DNA of 14,991 nucleotides, taken from positions 1 through 14,991 of the forward strand of contig JBHEOL010000059.1 of NCBI GenBank assembly GCA_046261635.1, in the 5' to 3' direction. Position numbers and translations under genes: made by a program. Each line of letters begins with the position of its first letter. Positions within the stretch are counted from its first letter, which is position 1. The stretch comes from JBHEPS01 sp046261635 (GTDB taxonomy: Bacteria; Acidobacteriota; Thermoanaerobaculia; Gp7-AA8). Below are positions 1 to 6,839 of this stretch, in pieces. The notes under the pieces were generated by a model that was not told the DNA's origin, made no database searches, and worked only from the letters and a program-made list of their open reading frames with translations.

Positions 1-219
1 ATGCAGCCGGATGGAACCGAGAAGCCGGCCGCGATGGAACTGGTCCGGCTGGCGATTCCGCGGCGCCTCTACACGCAATCTCACATCGATTACGTGGCGG
101 AAGCCGCCATCGCCGTCGCTGGCATGAAGGAGTCGCTTCGCGGCTACCGCATCTCGAAAGCCCCGAGCGTGCTCCGGCACTTCACAGCGAAATTCGAAGA
201 ATCAGGGACTAGGGACTAG
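1..219 (+). CDS. tnaA: Tryptophanase / tyrosine phenol-lyase family (beta-eliminating lyase), C-terminal fragment
   Basis: This is the last 72 codons of a PLP-dependent beta-eliminating lyase. The frame is open to base 1, so the ATG at base 1 is probably an internal Met and the gene starts upstream. The blocks MELVRLAIPRR, YTQSHIDYVAE and LRHFTAKFE match the conserved C-terminal end of tryptophanase (L-tryptophan to indole, pyruvate and ammonia) and of tyrosine phenol-lyase. The YTQ-H and LRHFTAK forms look closer to tryptophanase, but the substrate cannot be fixed from this fragment. The PLP lysine lies outside the window. The last residues (SGTRD) and the TAG stop are encoded by the heptamer repeat that starts at 204, so the native C-terminus has probably been altered by repeat sequence. 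Confidence 0.88.
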   Translation: MQPDGTEKPAAMELVRLAIPRRLYTQSHIDYVAEAAIAVAGMKESLRGYRISKAPSVLRHFTAKFEESGTRD

Positions 220-316
220 GGAAAAGCAAAAGCAAAGTCAGAAGTCAGAAGCCAGAAGCCAGAGCCAGCTGAGGCTCCAGCCGTTGCCTTTCCCTAGCCC
301 CTAGCCCCTAGTCCCT
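204..316. repeat. Heptanucleotide repeat element forming an imperfect palindrome
   Basis: Three blocks of 7-bp tandem units lie side by side. AGGGACT is repeated twice plus AGGG (204-221). AGTCAGA/AGCCAGA makes four units (236-263). CCCTAGC/CCCTAGT makes three units plus CCCT (292-316). The left block with its AAAAG flank is, bar one extra unit and A/G changes, the reverse complement of the right block with its CTTT flank, so the element can fold into a long hairpin or cruciform. A small inner hairpin, GAGCC-AGCTGA-GGCTC, sits at 262-277. It resembles the short tandemly repeated heptamers known from cyanobacteria and other large genomes. It may also end transcription of the upstream lyase gene. 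The decayed copy CTAGCCCCTGCCT follows at 323-335. Confidence 0.8.
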
Positions 317-376
317 GCCTTTCTAGCCCCTGCCTCTGTATCTTTCCGCCTCTCCCGGCGACTTTGTTCTGAGCCC

Positions 377-2872
377 ATGAACCAGATCGCATCGGAGGCG
401 GACCGGAATCCGCCGCGGCCGGCCGTGCTCGAGACCGAGCGCGTGGCACGTGTGCTGATCGTGGCCGGGAGCGGATCCTCCGGGATTGCGATTGCTTCCG
501 CGGCCGGGCTCGAAAAACCGGCGCGGATCGTGGTCGGGCCGAACGCCGCTCGGGCCGCGCTGGCCGAGCCGTGGGACCTGATCATCGTCGACGCCTGCTC
601 GCCTGAAATGAACGGCGTGGCCCTGATGCGTGCGCATGCGGGGCCGGACCGGCGGTTCCTCGCCACCGGGGTCAGCCTCGACCTCGATACTGCGGTGGAG
701 GCGATGCGGCTTGGCGCGGTCGATTGCGCGGTGACCGCCCGACTCGACCGGGCGGTTTCCCGCGTGCTGGGACGGTCGGAGCCCCGGCATGAACGAACGG
801 AGCTGGACTGGATCCCCAAGTCGCGGGTCCGGCCGGACGCATCCGAAGAAACCGGGGGAGAGGCGGTCGCCCTGCTCGGCACGGTTCAGGAAGTGACCGA
901 GCTCAAGAGAACGGCCTCGGAGCTCCGGCAGAGCCGCGCAGCGCTGTCCGAGGCTCACCGCATCGCGCGGCTCACCCAATGGAGCCTCGATATCGGAACG
1001 GACCTGATCGAGGTTCGAGAATCGCCTGGATGGCGCCTGGATGCGGGAACGATCTCCGCCCAGAAGTTGCTGCAGCGGATCGCCCCGGATGACCGGATGC
1101 GGGTGGCCGAGGGACTCCGGCAGGCGATCCTCGGGATCCCTTACAACGTCGAGTACAGAATGGCGACGGCGAGAGGGGAAGCGGTCGTTCACGCGGTCGG
1201 GGAGCTGAGGAAAAACGCGGCGGGATTCCCGATCGCGCTGGTGGGCACGGTCCAGGACGTGACCGAGCTGCGCGCCACCCAGGAAGCGCTGTTCCGCACG
1301 CAGCGTGAGTTCAAGGCGATCGTCGACGCGGCGCCCGACATGATTGCGAGGTTCGATTCCGGGATGAAGGTCGGCTACCTGAACGCCGCCTACTCGGCAG
1401 TTCACGGGCTCGAGGCCGACGTGGTTCGCGGTCAATCGATCGAGGGCCCCGGGGCGGAGAAGTTCGTCAATCGAGAGCTCGTCGATTCCGTGCGCCGCGT
1501 TCTCGCGAGCGGAGAGGGCGAACTGCTCGAGACCACCATCGGCGAACCGCCGGGGCTGCGCCACATCCAGTCCCGAATCGTCCCGCAGTTCGATCGTGAT
1601 GGGGCGGTCGATGCAGTGCTCAGCATTTCGCGCGACGTCACTACGTTGAAGATCGCCGTCGCCGAGCGGGAGCTTCTTCGCCACGAGCTCGATCTTCTGC
1701 TCCAGTCGACCGGCGAAGGGATCATCGCCACGGACCTCGCCGGGATCATCAAGCTCGCAAACCCCGCGGCATGCAGCCTTCTGGGGCTCGAGATCGGCGA
1801 GATCGTGGGGCGCGGGATGCACGACGTGCTCCACCGGTCCTGCCCGTCGCGAGGAAAGAAAGCCTGCGCTCTGAAGATCGGTGTGGAAGCTGCCCAACCG
1901 ATCCGGCTGCACGACGAAACCCTCTGCCGGAAGGAGAGCCATCCGTTCGCCGCCCAGCTCGCCGTGTCGCCAATCCTCGAGAAGGGATCGCTCATGGGGA
2001 TGGTGCTTTCGTTCTCGGACATGAGCGAGCAGCGGCTGCTCGAGGCCGAACTGGAGCGGGCGGACAGGCTGGCCAGCCTGGGTCGCGTCGCCGCCACGAT
2101 GGCGCACGAGTTCAACAACGTGCTCATGGGAATCCAGCCTTTCGCCGAGATCATCCGCCGGAAAACGGTCGATCCGGCAAGCCTGAATGCTGCCGCTCAT
2201 ATCGAGCGGTCGATCGAACGGGGACGAAGCATCACCCATCAGATCCTCCGCTTCACGCGTTCCTCGGAGCCTCAAGGGCGGCCGGTGGAGGCAGGACCGC
2301 TCCTGGCCGGAATCGAGCAGAGACTGAGCGCTCTGATGCCCGAGGGGATCGCGCTCGACATCTGCTCCGATGAGGACCTCGTGCTGCTCGTGGACCGCGA
2401 GCAGGTGGAGCAAGCGGTGACGAACCTGGCGATCAACGCGCGCGATGCGATTGGTCACCAGGGGGTGATCGAGATTCGGCTCACCCGCTGCCTGAGCGGC
2501 GAGGTCTACTCGTTCGGAGTGGTGCCGACTTCCGACCGCTTCGCCCATCTGACCGTTGCCGACACGGGAGCCGGCATGGACGAGGCGACCCTGAAGCAGA
2601 TCTTCGAGCCGTTCTTCACCACGAAAAAGGGAGGGACGGGGCTGGGCCTGGCGATCGTCCATCAGATCGTGCGGAACCACGGAGGACACGTGTTCGCCGA
2701 GGGAGCTCCCGGTGAGGGGACGATCTTCCATCTCTTTCTGCCGCTGGCGGATCCGATGGATCTCGGCCTCGAGGCGGAGACGGCGGAACCGGGCGGCGGG
2801 ATCCGCGGCCTGCAGATCCTCCTGGTCGAGGACGACGAAAGCGTGGCCGACGGGCTCGGATCGAATTTCTGA
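377..2872 (+). CDS. Multi-PAS hybrid sensor histidine kinase with a collapsed C-terminal receiver
   Basis: This 831-residue soluble sensor kinase has no membrane segments. Domains in order: a receiver-like domain (about 25-131) that keeps the Asp position (D72 in IIVDACSPEMNG) but lacks the acidic pair (AGSGS after VLIV) and the conserved Lys; a lone PAC tail (about 161-178); PAS domains at about 190-300, 305-427 and 435-553; HisKA with the phospho-accepting H577 in MAHEFNNVLMG; and HATPase_c with N box N687, G1 DTGAGM from D729 and G2 GTGLG at 753-757. The last 19 residues begin a second receiver (ILLVEDDESVADG from 814) and end abruptly at TGA 2870-2872. The remaining receiver end lies in the next frame. 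The ATG at 377 is the first start after an in-frame TAG at 302-304, and I see no Shine-Dalgarno sequence. Signal and output are unknown. Confidence 0.9.
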   Translation: MNQIASEADRNPPRPAVLETERVARVLIVAGSGSSGIAIASAAGLEKPARIVVGPNAARAALAEPWDLIIVDACSPEMNGVALMRAHAGPDRRFLATGVSLDLDTAVEAMRLGAVDCAVTARLDRAVSRVLGRSEPRHERTELDWIPKSRVRPDASEETGGEAVALLGTVQEVTELKRTASELRQSRAALSEAHRIARLTQWSLDIGTDLIEVRESPGWRLDAGTISAQKLLQRIAPDDRMRVAEGLRQAILGIPYNVEYRMATARGEAVVHAVGELRKNAAGFPIALVGTVQDVTELRATQEALFRTQREFKAIVDAAPDMIARFDSGMKVGYLNAAYSAVHGLEADVVRGQSIEGPGAEKFVNRELVDSVRRVLASGEGELLETTIGEPPGLRHIQSRIVPQFDRDGAVDAVLSISRDVTTLKIAVAERELLRHELDLLLQSTGEGIIATDLAGIIKLANPAACSLLGLEIGEIVGRGMHDVLHRSCPSRGKKACALKIGVEAAQPIRLHDETLCRKESHPFAAQLAVSPILEKGSLMGMVLSFSDMSEQRLLEAELERADRLASLGRVAATMAHEFNNVLMGIQPFAEIIRRKTVDPASLNAAAHIERSIERGRSITHQILRFTRSSEPQGRPVEAGPLLAGIEQRLSALMPEGIALDICSDEDLVLLVDREQVEQAVTNLAINARDAIGHQGVIEIRLTRCLSGEVYSFGVVPTSDRFAHLTVADTGAGMDEATLKQIFEPFFTTKKGGTGLGLAIVHQIVRNHGGHVFAEGAPGEGTIFHLFLPLADPMDLGLEAETAEPGGGIRGLQILLVEDDESVADGLGSNF

Positions 2873-2940
2873 TGAAGCCCTACGAGATCGGTGCGCTGCT
2901 GAAGGCGCTCGCGACGGTCACGAGATCCGAGGCTCGCTGA
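2860..2940 (+). pseudogene. Out-of-frame remnant of the kinase's C-terminal receiver domain
   Basis: In the +1 frame, bases 2860-2940 encode IEFLMKPYEIGALLKALATV followed by a short basic tail and TGA. FLMKPYEIGALLKAL is the typical end of a receiver domain, including the conserved Lys-Pro. It directly follows the receiver start that ends the 377-2872 frame. About 80-90 residues of a normal ~115-residue receiver are missing between the two parts, including the central beta strand with the phospho-acceptor Asp, and the join is out of frame. Either a real deletion or an assembly collapse explains this. The remnant overlaps the 3' end of the convergent MauE-like gene by 23 bp. Confidence 0.75.
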
Positions 2941-3433
2941 GCTCTGCCGCGGCAACCACGCGCGGCGCGCGGGCGCTCACCGTCCGGCCTGTGGCCCAGA
3001 GGACCTGGCCGACCATCAGAAGCATCCCGATGTCGCGCACGATGACGTCCCTCATCTCGGTGAATAGCTGCTCGGGAGATTTCGGAGCGGCGTTCACTTC
3101 GAAGCAGCCGCAGTCCACCGGATGTTCTCTGGCCAGGTTGATGCCGATCGCGATGATGAAGACCACGAGCATCCCGCCGATCGTGATCGCGGCCGAGCGA
3201 CGCCAGATCCCGAAGATCAGCGCCATCCCGGCGAGCATCTCGACCCAGGGCATGACGAGCGCGAGCGCGTTGATCGCCCCCCCGGGAACGAGCCGGTAGT
3301 TGTAGATCATCTGGGCGAACGACGGAGGATCGACGACCTTCGGAAGCGCGGCCGCGACGAACAGCACTCCCAGGGCGATCTGCACCCGGACCGTGAGCCA
3401 CGGGCTCGTGAGGAACTCGATGACTCTGGTCAT
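2918..3433 (-). CDS. MauE/DoxX-family four-helix membrane protein
   Basis: This 171-residue integral membrane protein has four predicted helices at about 12-32, 52-74, 82-100 and 131-149. A loop after helix 3 carries the CGCF motif (C108, C110 in PVDCGCFEV) typical of the MauE branch of the DoxX-like fold. MauE is needed for methylamine dehydrogenase maturation. Other members of the fold pair with thiol-redox proteins, so a role in disulfide or thiol handling at the membrane is the likely one here. The ATG at 3433 overlaps the TGA of the upstream rhodanese gene (ATGA, 3430-3433), with AGAGG about 10 bases before it. This coupling makes that start far better than a longer frame to 3652, whose extra N-terminus only shadows the rhodanese gene. 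No methylamine genes are visible nearby. Confidence 0.85.
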   Translation of the reverse strand: MTRVIEFLTSPWLTVRVQIALGVLFVAAALPKVVDPPSFAQMIYNYRLVPGGAINALALVMPWVEMLAGMALIFGIWRRSAAITIGGMLVVFIIAIGINLAREHPVDCGCFEVNAAPKSPEQLFTEMRDVIVRDIGMLLMVGQVLWATGRTVSARAPRVVAAAELSEPRIS

Positions 3434-4170
3434 TGAGCCCGGCCTCTCGCGAGGGGCAATCCCTTTCCGCTCCATTCCGGCCAGCCGGCCGGATAGATCC
3501 GAATGTTGTTGTAGCCGATGCCCCAGAGCTTCTGAGCCAGCATGTGCGAGTCCTCGCACTCGCCGCCGCTGCAGTAAATCACGAGCGGCGCCTCGGGGTC
3601 GTATCCCGCTGAATAGAAGGCCGCGATCCTCTCGTCGATGTCCGACTCCCACACAGGCAAGCTGAGTGATCCGGCGATGTGTCCCTGCTCATAGGCCTGC
3701 GAACGGCGCGCGTCGATGAACGTCGCGCCGAGCCCGTGAAGTGCCACCACCTGCTCGAAGCTGGCGTTGAGCGCCGGTTGATCGGGTGAGGAAGGGAAGT
3801 CCGCGAGACTCCAGGTCTTCGTGGGGGGAGGAAGCTGCGCCGGCTTCGCGGCCGCCGCGGCCGGACGTGGGGGATCGGCGACCGGTCGGGCCGGCGCGGT
3901 CGAGGATGCCACGGGCGCCGCGACGTCCGTCGCCGTCGCGGGCTCAGCCGCGGCAGGAGCGTCGGCCACCTCCGGCTCTGCAACTGGTCCCGGGAGCTCA
4001 CCCGTTTCGGGAACGGCCGTCCAGAACTGCGGGATCACCCGGGCGTTCGGGTAGTCGCTGGACCAGGCCAGCTTTCTCTCCTTGGAAGCGAAAGCGTTCG
4101 CGACGGCAGCGCAGAGAACCGCGGCGGCGATCAGAGCGAACAGCTCGGCGAAGAATCGGCGATCAATCAT
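3430..4170 (-). CDS. Membrane-anchored rhodanese-like sulfurtransferase
   Basis: This 246-residue protein has an N-terminal hydrophobic segment (about 9-28, signal anchor or signal peptide). A conserved-looking stretch (35-55) is followed by a low-complexity Pro/Ala linker (about 58-116) and a single rhodanese domain (about 135-240). The domain shows FIDARRSQAYEQGHIAGSLS, the usual aspartate-plus-entry strand, and the active-site loop YCSGGECEDS with C200 at the persulfide-carrying position and a second Cys at 205. The usual Arg after the catalytic Cys is Ser, so substrate preference may differ from thiosulfate:cyanide sulfurtransferase. The domain is probably extracytoplasmic. A strong TGGAGG sits 4 bases before ATG 4170. 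The stop overlaps the start of the MauE-like gene, so the two are translated together. Confidence 0.88.
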   Translation of the reverse strand: MIDRRFFAELFALIAAAVLCAAVANAFASKERKLAWSSDYPNARVIPQFWTAVPETGELPGPVAEPEVADAPAAAEPATATDVAAPVASSTAPARPVADPPRPAAAAAKPAQLPPPTKTWSLADFPSSPDQPALNASFEQVVALHGLGATFIDARRSQAYEQGHIAGSLSLPVWESDIDERIAAFYSAGYDPEAPLVIYCSGGECEDSHMLAQKLWGIGYNNIRIYPAGWPEWSGKGLPLARGRAQ

Positions 4171-4174
4171 GAAA

Positions 4175-4179
4175 CCTCC
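4175..4179 (-). promoter_or_regulatory. Ribosome binding site of the rhodanese gene
   Basis: On the minus strand GGAGG lies 4 bases upstream of ATG 4170. It fixes the rhodanese start, and through the ATGA overlap it also drives entry to the MauE-like gene. Confidence 0.8.
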
Positions 4180-4260
4180 AGAAGCATCTTAACCAAAGAC
4201 GATCCAAAGAACGGCTGGTTCCGCTTGCGGTCAGGTTGGGGCGGGCAGGAAGGGGAAGAC

Positions 4261-4287
4261 GTGCGGCGCCGGGGTCAGGCGCCGCAC
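4261..4287 (-). terminator. Perfect 10-bp GC hairpin after the radical SAM gene
   Basis: GTGCGGCGCC and GGCGCCGCAC form a perfect 10-bp stem around a 7-base loop (4271-4277). It starts 15 bases downstream of the radical SAM stop and about 90 bases upstream of the rhodanese gene on the same strand. Read on the minus strand, the hairpin is followed by GTCTTCCCC rather than a run of T. It is therefore a candidate terminator or attenuating/stabilising hairpin, not a textbook intrinsic terminator. It probably marks a transcript boundary between the radical SAM gene and the rhodanese-MauE pair. Confidence 0.6.
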
Positions 4288-4302
4288 GCGAGGCTCATGC
4301 GC

Positions 4303-5445
4303 TCAGCGGGTCGATTCCGCACCGGGGTGCGGAATGGAGCGCAGCGCGTTCGGCAGGTAGACGCAGAGCGGTTCTTCGGCGAGCGGGTCGTGCGTGGTCG
4401 CGTACGCACGGGCACGCGAGCCGCCGCAGATCTCCCGGTACTCGCAGACGCCGCATTTCCCCTTCAGCAGCGAGCTGTCGCGAAGCGAGACGAACAGCGG
4501 AGAATTCAGATAGATGTCCTGCAGCCGGCGGTGGCGCACGTTGCCGGCGGGCAACGGAAGGAATCCGTTCGGATAGACCTCGCCCGTGTGTGAGATGAAG
4601 ATGAATCCGCGGGCTTCGTGCAGTCCGACCGGCATCCGCATGGCCGCATCGGCCGCGACCTCCGACGCATCGGCAGAAGAGCCGCGGAGAAGATCCTCGA
4701 GCCCGACGTTCATTTCCGCCATCATCTGCTGAAGGACGAATCTCCGGTAGTGCGAACCTTCGGTGGTCCGCACCTCGAACGGGACGCGCCGCGAGATGTC
4801 GTACAGCTTGCCGAACACTTCCTCGACCTGCCATCCGCTCAGCCGGTCGACCGCCCTTCCCTGGATCCGGGGTAGGCTGAAAAACAGGCTCCATGTGCTG
4901 ACCTCGAGCGTCTCGAGCAGCTCGGCGAGCGGCTCGATGTCATCGAGATTCCTTCGGGAGACGATCGTATTGATCTGAACCGGCAGGCCGCTCTCGCGGG
5001 CGTACCGGATCGAGTCGACCGTTTTCGCCCAGGCGCCCGGGACGCCGCGGTAGTCGTCGTGAACCTCCGCCGATGAGCCGTCCAGGCCGAGCGCGAGACG
5101 GGTCAGGCCCGCCGCTTTCATCTTGACCAGCGAACCGCGGTCCAGCATCGGCGTCGCGCTGGATGCGAGCGACGGACGAAGTCCGCGGCGGCTCGCGTAG
5201 TTGATGAACTCGTACATGTCCGAGCGCTTGAGCGGGTCACCCCCGGTCATCACGAAGATCTGGGGCCCCAGCTCGGCGATCTGGTCGATCAGCTTGTAGC
5301 CCTCGTAAGTCGAAAGCTCGAAATTGCTGCGCTTCGGTTGGGGCGCAGTTCGGCAATGAAGGCAGGCGAGATCGCAGGCGCGGGTCGCTTCCCACACCAC
5401 TACGAAAGGATGGCCATCGCAGTCGGTGGTGACTCTGGGTTCCAT
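4303..5445 (-). CDS. Radical SAM/SPASM domain protein (NirJ/TIGR04053-like)
   Basis: This 380-residue radical SAM enzyme has the CxxxCxxC cluster motif (C24, C28, C31 in EATRACDLACLHCR) near the N-terminus. MTGGDPLKRSDMYEF is the GGE-like SAM-binding strand with D replacing E, and LALGLDGSSAEVHDDYRG follows in the barrel. The C-terminal SPASM-type cysteines are C331, C334, C340 and C361 (CGVCEYREIC, then C after about 20 residues), which should bind an auxiliary Fe-S cluster. The EATRACDLAC...TGGDPL pattern fits the family related to heme d1/alternative-heme radical SAM proteins (TIGR04053-like); the substrate is unknown and no peptide substrate gene is visible beside it. ATG 5445 has AAAGGGA 8 bases upstream. 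The longer frame to 5661 has no ribosome site and a low-complexity N-terminus. It lies about 136 bp after lhgO. Confidence 0.88.
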   Translation of the reverse strand: MEPRVTTDCDGHPFVVVWEATRACDLACLHCRTAPQPKRSNFELSTYEGYKLIDQIAELGPQIFVMTGGDPLKRSDMYEFINYASRRGLRPSLASSATPMLDRGSLVKMKAAGLTRLALGLDGSSAEVHDDYRGVPGAWAKTVDSIRYARESGLPVQINTIVSRRNLDDIEPLAELLETLEVSTWSLFFSLPRIQGRAVDRLSGWQVEEVFGKLYDISRRVPFEVRTTEGSHYRRFVLQQMMAEMNVGLEDLLRGSSADASEVAADAAMRMPVGLHEARGFIFISHTGEVYPNGFLPLPAGNVRHRRLQDIYLNSPLFVSLRDSSLLKGKCGVCEYREICGGSRARAYATTHDPLAEEPLCVYLPNALRSIPHPGAESTR

Positions 5446-5556
5446 AGATCGTGTCCCTTTCCCCTCCATCGGAACACGGCGCAAGCCACCCCGCCGATGA
5501 CCCGACGCACGGGGCGGAGTGATTTTGGACACGGCAAATATGGAAAGCTGAGGAAT

Positions 5557-5575
5557 GAGGGACCGTGGTCCCCTC
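5557..5575 (-). terminator. Possible weak hairpin after lhgO
   Basis: GAGGGAC (5557-5563) can pair with GTCCCCTC (5568-5575) with one bulged C and a 4-base loop, 6 bases past the lhgO stop on the minus strand. There is no good T-run after it. It could be a weak terminator or only chance G/C symmetry. Confidence 0.3.
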
Positions 5576-5581
5576 AACCCC

Positions 5582-6775
5582 TCAAAACCCCGTCCGCTCG
5601 ACGCGGTCGACGATCGTGCTGGCGATCGGGAAGGAGGCGGTGGCCGCGGGGGAGGGGGCATTCAGCACGTGGAGTGCGCCGGAGGTGGAGGCGAAAAGGA
5701 AGTCGTCCGCAAGGAGACCATTGCGAGTCACGGCCTGGGCGCGGATCCCGGCGGTGGCCCGGACGAGGTCGCGCTCCCGGATGCCGGGGACGAGGCGGCG
5801 CACCGAGTCGGCGAGACGGCGGTGGCTGAGCGAGCGAGTGACCTCACCCCATCCGGTGCCGAGATGCCGGAGAGCGAGGCGCCAGAAGCCGGGCCAGGTG
5901 AGAACGCTGCCGAGGTCGGCGGCGTTGATCCTCCAGCGGGCGTACTCCTCGCGGGAGAGGTTGAGTACGGCGTTCGGACCCGCGTGAACCGAGCCGCCGA
6001 TCATGCGCGTGAGATGAACGCCGAGAAACGGGAAGGCTGGATCGGGCACGGGGTAGATGAGAGCGCGAACCAGGTGACGGCGTGAGGGGATGATGTCCCA
6101 GTACTCGCCTCGGAAGGGGATGATTCTGACCTCCGGGGTGACTCCATCCATCCATGCGATCCGGTCGCTCTGGAGGCCGGCGCAGGCGACGATGAACCGC
6201 GCGTCGAGAATCGATCGGGTGGTCCGGACGCGCCGGCCGATCGAGAGTCGCTCGATGCCGACGACCTCCTCCCCGGTGAGGAGCTCGGCTCCGCGCTCGC
6301 GCAAATCTTCGGCGAGCGAGCGGCAGACGAGCGTGTAGTCGGTGATGGCCGCGCTTCGAACGTGAAGGGCGGCCAGGCCGCGGGCATGGGGCTCGACGGT
6401 CTCGATGCCCGTCGTTCCGAGCCTTTCGACGGGAATCCCGTTGTCGGCCGCGCGGATAGTGAGCTCCTCGAGGCGCGGGAGATCGGCCTCGTCCGAGGCG
6501 AGGATCAGCTTGCCGCAGACTTCGACCGGGATGCGGTGGGAGCGGCACCAGGCGACCATCGCCTCGTTCCCGGCGCGGGCGAGCTCGGCCTTCAGCGATC
6601 CGGGACGGTAGTAGATGCCCGAGTGGATGACCCCCGAATTGCGCCCGCTCTGGTGAGACGCCCATCGGGCCTCTTTCTCGATCAGGGTGAGGTTGGCCGA
6701 GGGGTGGCGACGGAGCAGCTCCCGCGCCGTGGCCAGGCCGACGATTCCTCCGCCGATCACGAGAAAGTCGCGCAT
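5582..6775 (-). CDS. lhgO: L-2-hydroxyglutarate dehydrogenase/oxidase (FAD-dependent)
   Basis: This 397-residue DAO-fold flavoprotein is close to the usual length (E. coli LhgO about 420). The N-terminal dinucleotide motif is FLVIGGGIVGLATARELL. The family signature SGRNSGVIHSGIYYRPGSLK follows at about 43-62. AGIRAQAV and the C-terminal HVLNAPSPAATASFPIA are also family signatures. The enzyme oxidises L-2-hydroxyglutarate, a toxic side product of malate/lactate dehydrogenases and an intermediate of glutarate/lysine breakdown, to 2-oxoglutarate, passing electrons to the respiratory chain or oxygen. ATG 6775 places the FAD motif at the expected distance; a GTG two codons upstream (6779-6781) is the alternative, and neither has a clear ribosome site. 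It lies 64 bp after the transketolase-like gene. No glutarate hydroxylase is visible, so a metabolite-repair role is likely. Confidence 0.93.
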   Translation of the reverse strand: MRDFLVIGGGIVGLATARELLRRHPSANLTLIEKEARWASHQSGRNSGVIHSGIYYRPGSLKAELARAGNEAMVAWCRSHRIPVEVCGKLILASDEADLPRLEELTIRAADNGIPVERLGTTGIETVEPHARGLAALHVRSAAITDYTLVCRSLAEDLRERGAELLTGEEVVGIERLSIGRRVRTTRSILDARFIVACAGLQSDRIAWMDGVTPEVRIIPFRGEYWDIIPSRRHLVRALIYPVPDPAFPFLGVHLTRMIGGSVHAGPNAVLNLSREEYARWRINAADLGSVLTWPGFWRLALRHLGTGWGEVTRSLSHRRLADSVRRLVPGIRERDLVRATAGIRAQAVTRNGLLADDFLFASTSGALHVLNAPSPAATASFPIASTIVDRVERTGF

Positions 6776-6839
6776 GTGCACTGCAGGGGGCCGGCCGACG
6801 CTCGGAGCCCGGCTCGTACCGGGGGGGCCCGAAAAGTCG

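Noticed and set aside
236..263. CRISPR or coding repeat in the AGTCAGA units
   Set aside because: The 7-bp units are contiguous without spacers and lie in a non-coding gap.
323..2731. 802-codon open frame on the minus strand
   Set aside because: It lies wholly antisense to the histidine kinase, is rich in Arg/His/Pro/Gly with no domain pattern, and is a typical shadow frame of a high-G+C gene.
3434..3652. Longer N-terminus for the MauE-like protein
   Set aside because: The extra residues are a frame-shifted reading of the rhodanese gene and lack hydrophobic or family features; the ATGA overlap start at 3433 is better.
4193..4210. CCAAAGA repeated twice upstream of the rhodanese gene
   Set aside because: Two short direct copies at an 11-bp step could be an operator, but the unit is too short and there is no supporting promoter.
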